A stretch of 64,000 bases of DNA, from assembly GCA_947034885.2 (NCBI GenBank), contig OX344755.2, forward strand, positions 20,219,052 through 20,283,051, given 5' to 3'. The stretch comes from Thuidium tamariscinum (taxonomy: Eukaryota; Streptophyta; Bryopsida; Hypnales; Thuidiaceae). The notes beneath the pieces are model-generated. The model made no database searches and was not told the DNA's origin. It saw only the letters and a list, made by a program, of their open reading frames with translations. The position numbers were made by a program, and so were the translations under genes. The stretch's first letter is position 1. Each line of letters starts with the position of its first letter. This document shows positions 10,581 through 21,295 of the stretch, piece after piece.

Positions 10581-13500
10581 ATGGTACGCTGTGCTTTTCC
10601 TTTCAGAAACCGTTGATCACACTTATTTTGGTCCTGGGTTTTGGGTTTTTGTGATGTTGCGTGATGGGTCGTTGTTTGAAGGGTTTATGGTTTTTTCCCT
10701 CCCGTAAAACAAAATTAGTAGCGCTCGGACGTTCACTGTTTTTCTGTTTGTTGATTACGATTTTTTTCTCTTTGTCTCACGTGAATTACGATGCGGATTG
10801 TGTTTTGGTGGAGGATTAGGGTTTGGGGTTTTCAGCTGTAGTTGTGCAATTTCGTCTGAGTATGGAGGAATATTAATATGTCTTGGCGTTTCTGTGCGCA
10901 GGCGACGTTAGCGGACTCCTTCTTGGCAGATTTAGAGGACTTGTCTGACGATGAAAATCACGATGAGGTATGCTTTTCGCTTCTTCCTCTCATGCCTTGT
11001 TACCTTTTTTTTATTGTAAGTTTTTCTATGTTGAAAAAGACAAACTCTTTTATTGTAAGTTTGTCTTTTTATGTGGATAATGTAAATCGACAATTGTGAA
11101 CGTCGGTATCGGCAACGAGCGCTGAACTGACAGATTGTTTCCCGACTGTGCCTTTGCTTTGTCATACGTTTCTGAGTTTTGGGTATTTCAGTAATTGAAC
11201 TAAGGTTTTTGCGTATATTCTACTCAAAAGCTCTGCTTCCATTCTTGTCACAAACTAGCAGGGTTTTTCCGAAAAGCTGCTTCCAGATTAGGTTCTTTTA
11301 GCATTTTTTATTCTATTTTGCCTAAGAGTGACCATTCGATCTTTCTTTAACACCTAACTGCCCAAGGTGAATACACAAATTATTTTGAAAGTCAATACTC
11401 CCTGTAACTTTCTAAACATATTTCTATCGATTTTTAATGTAGGCATGAATTCTTCTTTCTACTAGTGCATTTTGTGTCCTAAACGACCTAAAGCCGCTGT
11501 AGGCAATTTTCGCAAGTATGGGTTAAGATTTTTTAGCTTTTGAGGATTTAGGGTTCTATACTAAAGACTTACTCCGTATTGTTTGCTGCTTTTAGTAGTT
11601 CACTGGCATGCTCCTTTTGTTATCCGTCTTAACAAAGTATGCTAACGGTACGATTAAATGTGTCGGGTCTCCTCGTAATGTTAAGAGCCAAGCAGTTTAA
11701 GGTACTCGGAGTCCGAGTCTTGAGATGGATTGACAATCTTTAAACTGTGCTAATTCAGGCCTTTGGGGCTAGCAGGAGGGTGCCGAAGTCGCAGAAGAGG
11801 CTCCTGATGGAGACGAAGAGATGTCGGAGGCCGCAATCCTCAATTACGATGACCTGGACAGTGTTGCCAAGTTACAAAAGAGTCAGCGTTTTCATGATAT
11901 CATGAAGGTAGATTGTGTTTTCGTTCTGTTCTAAGCTACATAATACATGATTTGCTGAATGATTTCCTTGGCTATGCTGGCGGGCTTTCTCGAGTATATG
12001 CTGCTTCACTCTTGTTACGTGTTTCTATTCGAATTCCTCGTTTTACTCTCTTTTCTTGTTTTCTAGAAACTGTTATGCTCTGTTACTTACCAGAGTTGTT
12101 TAACGCTCTCGTAATCCTTGTGAGATTCTAATTAATGATACTTGGTCAGTGCAGAAGGTGGATGATGCGATGGCGAATGGCACAGATAGTTCCTTCAAAG
12201 GAGTGGTGGTGGAGGATGACCCAGAGTACCAGCTCATAGTAGACTGTAACGCGCTTTCTGTTGATATCGACAATGAGATTACTATCATCCATAATTTCAT
12301 TCGAGACAAGTACCGTGCTAAGTTTCCAGAGCTGGAATCTCTAGTGCTGCATCCTATTGATTATTCACGTTTGGTGAAGCAAATTGGTAATGAGATGGAT
12401 CTTACTTTAGTTGACTTGGAGGGACTCTTACCGTCTGCCACAATTATGGTGGTATCTGTCACAGCTTCCACAACAAGTGGGAAGCCTCTCTCTGAGGAGA
12501 ATCTTCAGAAGACAATTGATGCTTGTGACCGGGCCCTTGCACTCGATGAAGCAAAGAAGAAGGTGCTGGAATTTGTGGAGAGTAGGATGGGTTACATTGC
12601 ACCGAATTTATCGGCTGTTGTTGGTAGCACAGTTGCTGCAAAGCTGATGGGTGCGGCAGGTGGTCTTGCTGCGCTTTCCAAAATGCCAGCTTGCAATGTA
12701 CAGATACTGGGTGCCAAGAGGAAGAACCTGGCTGGATTCTCAACTGCATCACAACTTCCACACACGGGTTTTGTGTTTCAGACGGAAATTGTGCAAAGCA
12801 CTCCTCCTCCACTGCGAATGAAGGCTTGCCGTCAAGTTGCAGGGAAGTGTACACTGGCCGTTCGGGTTGATTTTACAAGAGGTGATCTTTCCGCGAAAAT
12901 TGGTCAAGACTTCCGGGAAGAGATTCGAAAGAAGATTGAAAAGTGGCAAGAACCTCCGCCTCCTAAGCAACCGAAACCGCTTCCGGTCCCAGACAGTGAT
13001 CCGAAGAAGAAAAGAGGTGGCCGTCGACTCAGGAAGATGAAGGAGAGGTTTGTCGTTCTCTCCCTGAAATCGTCACGGGTGTCGCTGAGTTGGTTTTAAG
13101 GATAGCATTCTACAATTTATCTTCTGTTGTTTGTAAGCATATACTTGGATCTCTTGTGTTGCCTTGTAATGTGATTGTCGAGCAGTTTTTTTATTGCACG
13201 CATGAAGCTAAGGTTCAATTCTTGTCGTCTTCTCAGGTATGCCCTGACTGACATGCGCAAACTTGCAAATCGGATGAAATTTGGTACACCTGAGGAGAGT
13301 TCACTCGGTAATTTTCTCTACTTGTTTTTTCCTTACAATTTTACTGGTAATATCTGGTAACATATGTTTGCGATGCTCCTTGGTGACTGATGACTAAGCT
13401 GTGGTCGTATTGTGCGCAGGGGATGGTTTGGGAGAAGGCTATGGTATGCTTGGGCAGGCGGGCAGTGGTAAACTGCGAGTCTCTATTGGTCAGAGCAAGC

Positions 13501-14117
13501 TTGCTGCAAAGGTTGCGAAGAAGTAAGTGTCCTGCGATTGCCTCATTTTTGGCAAAGTATAATGCCAGCAATGGTTTAACATTTATTTTTGCATCCCAAA
13601 CGTTTGGTGATTGGCATTGGATTTTTTCGATGGTTTTTATTTTCCGAACTTTCCTAGTGGAAGGTTGGCTATATGGATTGTAATTAGTTTCCCTTTCTGA
13701 ATCTGGTGGGGGCATTTTTCTATTGCAGGTTCAAGGAGAAACACTATGGCAGCAGTGGTGCCACGTCTGGTCTTTCTTCAAGTCTCGCGTTCACACCTGT
13801 TCAGGTTTGTTCAGAGTTCTACTGGCTGATCCAGAGGTTTTCTGTGCTTCATATTGTGGGTTTGATACTTTGATGGGTGTTGCGTTTGATACATTTCCGA
13901 GTGAAGCACTATACATGCATGATTTATTGCTGCGGACATTTCCATATCTATTGTTTTGTATAGATTAGTAATTTATTTTGTGATTGGGGTGTTCTGGATG
14001 CAGGGTATTGAGCTAAGTAATCCTCAAGCACAGGCAGGCTTGTTAGGGAGTGGCACTCAGAGCACCTACTTTTCAGAGACCGGAACCTTTTCAAAGATTA
14101 AGAAGCCAAACTTTTGA
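10581..14117 (+). CDS. PRP31: U4/U6 small nuclear ribonucleoprotein PRP31
   Basis: Eight exons: 10581-10583 (ATG alone), 10902-10967, 11776-11907, 12155-13047, 13237-13307, 13420-13522, 13729-13804, 14004-14117. They give 1458 nt, or 485 aa plus TGA, the length of the Arabidopsis protein. The N-terminus (MATLADSFLADLEDLSDDE), acidic linker, coiled-coil region (LIVDCNALSVDIDNEI), Nop domain (LVDLEGLLPSATIMVVSVTA, ESRMGYIAPNLSAVVGSTVA, AKLMGAAGGL, MPACNVQILGAKRKNLAGFS) and the basic tail (KKIEKWQEPPP, KKKRGGRRLRKMKER) are all present in order. The C-terminus has GTQSTYFSETGTFSK. PRP31 binds the U4 5' stem-loop with the 15.5K protein and bridges U4/U6 to U5 in the tri-snRNP, in the nucleus. The acceptor at 12151-12157 is CAGAAG (NAGNAG); using CAG|AAG gives the conserved KKVDDA, while the alternative drops one Lys. 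Intact, no defects seen. Confidence 0.97.
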
Positions 14118-14870
14118 TTTAGATGTAAGATACCTAGCCCTATCGAAGATGCTTGATTCATCTGGGCGATTCATCTGCCTGAATTAGAAAGTTTTATTTG
14201 ATAAGACTTAGAATTTCTCAGGCACAAGCGCAGTTTGGTGAAATGTTCCGTCACATGCATTGAGGAACTTGTTTATAGCTGTGACGTTTTAGATTCTAGT
14301 GAACGCTCTTTTATGTCAATTTCATTCCCTATATGTCGGGTTGTGATTGTTTTTTTTGATAGGACATTGTACTACTAAAGAGCTGAGAAGTTTTGTCTTT
14401 TATGGGTTGCCAGCTTGGTATTATGGTCATGATCTCTCAGTGAGTTTTCTCCCAGCCACCATTTTTTTTAACTTGTAAGAGGGTGCAAAGACAATCGTTT
14501 GGTGAAGGTGTAGCATGCGAATTGGTGTTAATTGATGTGATTCTTGTCTCCTGCCTGTTTTGTTGTGAAGGATTCTACCATGTATTTAAAGCTTTCACGT
14601 TTCCACCGTGGGGCCGTAATTCAAAGTTGATTGTTCTTACGATATTTCGTGTTCGGACCATTTGAAATATCGTCGGATTTCCATGGATCTCTGGAATGCT
14701 CAATCTATTCTACTGCACAGGAGGAATGAACCATAATTTTATTAACTAATCCCTAAATAATTGAGGAATCCACTTTGGTTTTGTTGAGGACTCCCAGGCA
14801 GCCTCCATTGAGTTCATAATTTGGAATTTTTGCATAAAATTTTCTAGATAGATTCTAATCATTCCCATAA
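14118..14870. other. PRP31 3' flank
   Basis: Holds the 3' UTR of PRP31 at first (mixed composition to about 14700) and then AT-rich intergenic DNA. I see no clear polyadenylation cluster and no further gene. Confidence 0.5.
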
Positions 14871-14879
14871 ATATATTAT

Positions 14880-15610
14880 TTTAATGTCAAATATTGAAGT
14901 TGAAAATATATTCTATAGAAAGATAAAATAGTTTTATTTGGTTGCATAGATTGATGCCTATTCAAAAGCATTTGAATTATTCAATTTCAAATAATGAGAT
15001 GAAAGTTATAAAGAATTTTTTGGTAGGTAGTGGAAATAGAAAAAACATATGAAGTTGTTCTTTAACTCAATTTTGAAAATTTTCAAATAAGAATTCAAAT
15101 ATAGGATATATGTTTCTTACTAGAACATTTTCATCATTGAGATTGACAATTTTTAATTTCTTATAATGTTTATTTATAATTTAATTTTTTCTTTCTTTTA
15201 GAATTATCTAGCATTCTATCATTTTTTCTTAAGTTGAATGCAAAAGTTTTTATGGTTGGATTTTTTTACATGTATTTTCAATCCATTTTCCAATATATTG
15301 ACTAAAACACAATAGTTTTGGGATATATGTGATTTCATTTTAAAGTAATGAAAGATTAAAACTTCAATTTGGAAAAGGGTTAGAAATACCTATTGTTTGA
15401 AGTTGAAGTAAATTGAACTTGAAATGGATGGGGATTTTCATTCTAAAATTTTGAAAATATATAGTTGAGCAAGCTAATTAAAAGAACCTTTAGGTGGATT
15501 TTGTCAAAAAATAATATTGTACAAATGAAGATTTTAGCTTTGTTTTAAATATGAGTATTTGAATCATTTTTAGGCCTTTGAACATGGTTATATTTTAGGG
15601 ATCATTCACC
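14880..15610. repeat. Dispersed AT-rich repeat R1, copy 1 (uninterrupted)
   Basis: This stretch aligns by eye with 48950-50100 over several blocks: CAATTTCAAATAATGAGATG vs CAATTATAAATAATGGAGAA, AACTCAATTTTGAAAATT in both, AATCCATTTTCCAATATATT vs AATCTATTTTTCAACATATT, GTAAATTGAACTTG vs GTGCATTGAACTTG, and ATGAAGATTTTAG in both. It lacks the CACTA insertion found in the second copy. No ORF; element class unknown. Confidence 0.6.
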
Positions 15611-15671
15611 TTCCTCAAACTTTTTAGTCTTTGAAAAACATGTGAGTTGAAAAACATCTTTTCAAAGGTAC

Positions 15672-16580
15672 TTAACCCCTAAAAGCCCATTGTCTCCTCA
15701 AGGGACAATTTGGAGTTTGGGTAGGTTCCGATGACCTCAAATTTTAGTGAAACTATTTCATAAGATATAAACTTTGTGGCAATATAGTTTTATTTCAATT
15801 GGTGCCCGGGAGATAAAGTTATACCACAAAAAGCCCAAATTTTAACTTAGTAGGTAGAAAAATAAATCCACAAGAAATTGAATTAAAAAAATTTAAAATT
15901 TTAATCTTATAGATTATACTTTTATCTATGTGTGAAGCTTTGATTCATTCCATTTGGATTAGTTATGTGAAAATTATGAACAATCTTATTTTTCAAGCAG
16001 TTTAAGCATCTTCTTGAAAAAATAATTTATAGAATTCATTTCTAAATGTAATTTTCACATTTTTTCAAAAAAAATTACTTGACAAGGTTAAATCTGCTTG
16101 CTAGAATACTCTCACCATTGTGATTATTGTGTTTCAATTCCATCTTAGAGCTATTAACGATTTAATTTTTTTTTCAATCTTAGACCTACCTCTACTTAAT
16201 AATTTTTTAAAGAATGAAAATCAAGCATTTTTTCTTGAATTTTTTTTCCTAGACTTTCAACTCAATTCTTCAACACAAAAAATTATAAATTCAAAGCCCA
16301 TAGTGCAAAAAATTCAACAAATGGCAATCAAAGTCATCTGAAATTGCAAGATAATTAGTGTTTAAAAAAACTATGTTTTCCAACTTTGAATGCTCATATC
16401 TTCCAATCTATATGGTCAAACTTCATGAAATTTTTACCACATAATCCCAGACAAACAAAGTACAAGATCCTATGGTTCGATTCTATAAAAAATAAAAAAT
16501 AAAAATTTTGATGAGTGTAGCAAAAATGGCAATTTTGAGTGTTTTTTGACAAAAAAATGGCACTGGCCCTTAAGGGTTAA
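15672..16580. mobile_element. TTAA-target non-autonomous element T1 (piggyBac-like ends)
   Basis: Begins TTAACCCCTAAAAGCCCA and ends TGGCCCTTAAGGGTTAA, so TTAA flanks CCC-type inverted ends. Length 909 bp, noncoding. A subterminal stem (TTGTC...GGGACAA) lies just inside the left end. The interior matches the T2/T3 family (AAGCTTTGATTCATTCCATT block; CAAGATCCTATGGTT block near the right end). Confidence 0.7.
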
Positions 16581-16852
16581 GGTAGGCATTCTAAAAGAGC
16601 CATTGATCCTAAATTGCCATCTACATTTTGTGTACATTTCTAAAACCCACTATGTATCTATGTGAAAGAAATGCTTTTAGAAATGAACTCTATTCCTTCT
16701 TAACTTTTGCATATTGTATCCAAATGTTGTACTCTTTGGTGCATTGGAATGTGCTTTCACTTGCCAACAAGACTATATGGAAATATGAACAACTTTATAA
16801 TAGTAACTAGGCACAGTACCAATAAATGGCACTTTGGGATGTATCCACCTTA
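16578..16852. mobile_element. MITE family A, copy A
   Basis: Starts TAAGGTAGGCATTCTAAAAG and ends GATGTATCCACCTTA. It carries the family core (CTTTTGCATATTGTATCCAAA, TTTGGTGCATTGGAA, TTTCACTTGCCAACAAGACT). Its left TA lies inside the TTAA that ends T1, so it apparently inserted into that boundary. Confidence 0.75.
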
Positions 16853-16990
16853 CTTTCCCACTCACCACTCCCTCCTTTCTTGCTCACTACTTTGGGACAT
16901 GTGTCATGATCTTATGGGGCCCAACCTTAAAGTTGGGGAAAAACCACATTCCAAACTTTGGTTGGAAATATGTTCTAGCTTTGGTACCTC

Positions 16991-17267
16991 TAAGGTAGGT
17001 ACACCCAAAAGCGCCCTGTTCCTAAAAGCGCCATCTACAGTGCACATACATTTCCGAAATCAGTCATGTTCATAGACTGTAGATGGCACTTTCAGAAACA
17101 GACTTTGACTGTTAATAACTTTTGCATACGGTATCCAAATCCTGCGTTCTTTGGTGCGTTGGAACATGCTTTCACTTGCCAACAAGACTACATCAAAATT
17201 TGAACTAATTAATAGCAGGAACTAGGCTCAGTATGAATAAGTGGCGCTTTTGGGTGTGCCTACCTTA
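16991..17267. mobile_element. MITE family A, copy B
   Basis: Begins TAAGGTAGGTACACCCAAAA and ends TTTTGGGTGTGCCTACCTTA; length 277 bp. An internal inverted pair, AAAGCGCCATCTACAGT / ACTGTAGATGGCACTTTC, makes a stem in the left half. This is the best-preserved copy and serves as the family reference. No coding capacity. Confidence 0.85.
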
Positions 17268-17270
17268 CCT

Positions 17271-17600
17271 TAAGGGAGGAGGCTCAAAAACCGCTCAGGC
17301 TTCAAAACCGCTCACCTTCTAAAATGTATATTTCTGGTACATGATGCTTTTTGATCTTTACAGTAATGTACAACCAGTGAACATTTGAGGAGGTGGGCGA
17401 TTTTGGAGCCCTATGCCATATTGACTTCAGAAATTCATAACTAATTCTACAGAGCTCCAAAAAATATGAAACGACTTGGGTTCGATGCCTATTTAAGCTG
17501 TCTTTCAAGAAAAATTTACTGAAAAATATTTCAAGATGTTTGACCTGCCCAAAACTCTGTTCCAGCCCTTAGATGGTCGGTTTATGGACCTCCTCCCTTA
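17271..17600. mobile_element. MITE family B, copy with CCGCTCA repeats
   Basis: Begins TAAGGGAGGAGGCTC and ends GGACCTCCTCCCTTA. The left end carries two AAAACCGCTCA motifs. The right half is the conserved family B segment (ATATGAAACGACTTGGGTT). It abuts MITE family A copy B almost directly. Confidence 0.8.
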
Positions 17601-17871
17601 CCACATCCCAACCCCGGGATTTCTGATCCAGATGCACATGCAAGTGATGCAACATCCTTGCCGTTTTCCAAGCAGATCCCGAGAGCAGGTCACAGAGTCT
17701 GTAGTTCTGTACTCTAGAGCAGGTCACAGAGTCTGTCTGCACAGATCAGGTTAGCCAGGAGATGTCAGGAGTCGGTTGAGGTAAGGAGTACGTTTGGGGG
17801 CGATTCGTGGATTTGATGAGGTGGTCCAAGCGTGCGAAGTCAGAGGCAGACAGTGTGGGAAGCGTGAGATT

Positions 17872-18606
17872 AAGGTAGAAGGTCCTGAAATGGACCATCT
17901 AAGGTAAGAGGTCCTATAATGGACCATCTGAAACAGAATTTCAGGGAGGTAAAACCTCTAAAAATATTTTTCAGTAAATTTTCCTTGAGAAGCAAGTAGA
18001 ATTGACATCTAACCCAAGTCGTTTCATATTTTTCTGATATTTTTTGAATTGCTTATCAAATTTTGAAGTTGAAAGGGCATAGGGCTGTAAAATGGTGCCC
18101 TAGCTACAATGTACACTGCCAGTACACTGCTGAAAGCTATGAAAAAACAACACGTACAATTACTGTACATTTAAGATAGGGCACCATTTTAGAACCTGCT
18201 CCATTTAAGAGCCTTCTACCTTAAACCCTGAATCTGAATTTCGGGCAGGTGAAACTTCTTGAAATATTTTTCAGTAAATTTTTATTGAAAGACAAGAGGA
18301 ATTGGCATGTAACCCAAGTTGTTTTATATTTTTTGAATCATTTTTGAATTAGTTATGAATTTTCAAACGAGATGTGTCATAAGTCCCTATTTATGATCCT
18401 AGGTCCTTCTTAAAGTGTTCACTGCAGCTTCTAGAGAAAAATGAGAAAAGCAAGGAAAATGATTGGCTCTTAGAATAATGAATAATATTTTTCTTGATTC
18501 ATTCAACGACTACGGTGGTCAATTTAGTAACCACATCGAGTCCATTCAACCACCATTTACAGGGTCCATTCTTAATGCATGCTCCATTTCAGGACCTCTT
18601 ACCTTA
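17872..18606. mobile_element. MITE family B long form (about 415 bp) interrupted by a second MITE
   Basis: The left end TAAGGTAGAAGGTCCTGAAA (17872) and right end TTTCAGGACCTCTTACCTTA (18606) are inverted repeats. The element is split at a TA by the insertion at 17901-18223. The uninterrupted copy at 19193-19607 shows the joined sequence. Confidence 0.8.
17901..18223. mobile_element. MITE family B nested inside the long-form copy
   Basis: Runs from TAAGGTAAGAGGTCC to GAGCCTTCTACCTTA and is flanked by TA on both sides. Its internal GGGCACCATTTTAGAACC and GGTGCCCTAGC are inverted, as in the copy at 5275. Confidence 0.8.
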
Positions 18607-18758
18607 GTATTTTACCTCCTTCACGGCAAACCCAAGGACTTCCTTAGAGGAGTGCTAACTCACGCTAACTTAGCTTACAAAGGAGATTTGATTCAGGGAC
18701 GGCGCAAGCCATGTGATTTAACGTAAATACTCACGCTCTCTCACCCGTGGGGAGCGCA

Positions 18759-18965
18759 TTAAATGATACCATCGAAACCCCGCTGAAATTTTTTATTTTT
18801 TTTATTTTTTATTTTTTTCAAATTCAGAATCAGAGACTCCAAATTAGGAAGGAGGACCCTGAACATACCAAAAAATCCAACACAAATATAAACCCCAAAC
18901 CCCTTGTCAACCCCTAGTAAAATGAGATTTACACTACGGGGCCCACTTTCGATGGTATCATTTAA
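18759..18965. mobile_element. Small MITE with ATGATACCATCGAAA ends at TTAA
   Basis: The left end TTAAATGATACCATCGAAA is matched inverted by TTTCGATGGTATCATTTAA at the right; 207 bp, noncoding. This is a different end sequence from the CCCCTAAAGG elements. A repeated CCGTGG...GCG flank (18745 and 18980) may be a larger duplication. Confidence 0.7.
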
Positions 18966-19192
18966 CGTCCTGCCATCCGTGGTGCTTTCTGCGATTTAAT
19001 CGTAAAGGACTTGATTAATTTTATACGAGCGAGGTCGCTCATCTTGCTTGCCAACCACTTAACCTCATTAACAACATTTTTATTAACGTACGACACACTT
19101 CAATCAATCGGACGATTCTCGTGATTTGTTGTCTGATATGAAGGTACAGACTTGCAGAGTTTCAGTAAGTGCTAATGTAATGGAGGGTGCTG

Positions 19193-19607
19193 TAGAAGGT
19201 AGAAGGTCCTGAAATGACCATCTAAGCACTGAATCTGAATTTCAGGCAGGTGAAAGTTATTGAAATATTTTTCAGGAAATTTTTATTGAAAGACAAGAGG
19301 AATTGACATCTAACCCAAGTTGTTTTACATTTTTTGGATCATTTTTGAATTAGTTATGAATTTTCAAACAAGATGTGTTGTAGGTCCCTATTTATGATCC
19401 TAGGTCCTTCTTAAAGCGTTCACTGTAGCTTCTAGAGAAAAATGGGAAAAGCAAGGGAAATGATTGGCTCTTAAAATAATAAATAATATTTTTCCTGATT
19501 CATTCAATGACTACGTAGGTCAATGTAGTAACCACATCTAGTCCATTCAAGGATCATTTATAGGGTCCATTCTTAATGCCCACTCCATTTCAGGACCTCC
19601 TACCTTA
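19193..19607. mobile_element. MITE family B long form, uninterrupted
   Basis: Matches 17872-18606 without the nested insertion (GGTCCTGAAATGACCATCTA then GCACTGAATCTGAATTTCAG) and ends CAGGACCTCCTACCTTA. Length about 415 bp. Confidence 0.8.
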
Positions 19608-21295
19608 GGAAGAGGTGCTAAAATCATGCAGGGCTGGAAGAACACCCGAGAGAAGTGTTCAAAATAGAGCAGTGAGTACTTGGAATGGAACAAGGTCAAT
19701 GTACTGGAAAAATAAGGTTTAAAGTAGCAGCATCTATAATTGTCAAAATAAGGAATTTTAGTATAGTTAGAGGCAGCTTTTCCTAAAAGAATTTTTTTTG
19801 TTGTATTAGCAATTGAAAATCATGAATTTTCAAAAAAGAAATTAGAATTTTTGGATAAAGTATCAAATTTCTATGAATTTTCAAAGTAGAACTTTGTAGG
19901 GCACCCTAAGCCACAGTCTAGTAAAATTGCCTTGATTCTCACACCAAAATCTAAAAAAATTAGACCCCACCAACTACAATCAAGCATTGGCGTGGTTTCA
20001 AGGCACATCTAATAACATTTTAAGATAAGTATACTATTGGTAACTGGGTGCATTAACAGTTATGGATGCTGCTACCTTACAATGCATGCATTTTGAGTGA
20101 AAAGGAGTTGGAAGGGGTGAGTGCAAAGTATGCTTCTAGGACTAATGTAGATGAGTAATTAATAAGTATAAGGTAGTTGGAACGTCGTGCATAGAAAGTA
20201 GTGGAGACATATTGATGGTCAGTATTGAATATATAAAGGACACTTTTTGAACTTCTATGCACGTACTAAGGACTCGTTCAATTTCCACCAAGCCACTTAC
20301 AACTAGTGGCCTTGTACTTCATTTCTGTAATGAAATTATGTTTCATTTGTGCCAAAAAAAAAAAAGACTCGCTCAACTGATTTTTACTTTCACTTGCTCC
20401 CCTTTTTGACATGCCTCAATTAATTTCTACTGTAATCTATGAGTTGTAATAGTGGCATGTACACTTGCTACTTCCCAAATTGAGTGTGAATTCATTGTGG
20501 CTTCAAAAAATTTGATTCCAGTGAGCATTACTATATTTCCCTCTTTTTTCCTTAAAGAAAAAAGGCCAAAAATTTTGGACCCACTTATTTGTCTATAGAC
20601 GCCAAGTTCCCCTTAAATGAGTGGTTTCTAAATCTTTTACTTTAACAAGGACTTGGGTCTAAAATGGACCTCAAACGTAGAGAAATATTTACTTTCTTCA
20701 ATGTACCAAAGGTGTACATTTCAAGTGAGGGGCACTTTTAGAAACCATAGTATTTCAACTTAAAAAATTTGTAACTATTTCACCAAGGTCCAAAAAATAT
20801 GAAGCAACTTGGATTGAATGCCAATTCCATTTTTCTTCCTACAAAAAGTTACTGAAAATTGTTACATGGATTTTAGCTTCCTCCAAAATGCAATCATCTC
20901 TTTAAAGGTTGCTTTGAAGAGCACCCTCCATTAACAACAACATGATAGAAGCTTACAATCCATTTTCAACGACTTAAAGAATTCAACACAACTCCTAGTT
21001 GGGTTAGGTGGGGGAATTTTTTTTTCATTTATAGAGAAATAGATTTCAGACAAGTTTGAAATTTTTTGAAATTTTTTCATTAAAAAAAAATTGTGAGTTT
21101 TTTTCATTAAGATTATGTAAGACCTATTCTTGATATATAGGTATGTCTAATTACAATCATAGGTTGGTCAAGAAACTCAAAAGAAATCAATGGTTCTTAC
21201 TCCAATATAATGGATTAGTTATTTTCACCTCCTATGTTGAAAAGAACAACCGCTAGATTCTAAAAGGTGTGTATGTGTGTGTGATCAAGAAACAA
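19608..21295. other. Gene-free AT-rich stretch
   Basis: No protein-like ORF. It contains a LINE-like tail (20282-20365) and a badly eroded family B copy at about 20645-20945 (ATATGAAGCAACTTGGATTG block). Confidence 0.5.
20282..20365 (+). mobile_element. 5'-truncated LINE-like 3' tail with target-site duplication
   Basis: The segment (CCAAGCCACTTACAACTAG, then CCTTGTACTTCATTTCTGTA and TTTCATTTGT) ends in a run of 12 A. It is flanked by AAGGACTCGTTCAA upstream and AAGACTCGCTCAA just after the poly(A), an imperfect target duplication. A second tail with similar sequence lies at about 23.9 kb. The layout is typical of a very short LINE insertion. Confidence 0.65.

Noticed and set aside
12459..12854. 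131-codon minus-strand ORF opposite PRP31 exon 4
   Set aside because: Antisense shadow of a well-supported coding exon.
17302..17508. Similar minus-strand ORFs at 17302-17508 and 36016-36258
   Set aside because: The similarity comes from two copies of noncoding MITE family B, not from a conserved protein.
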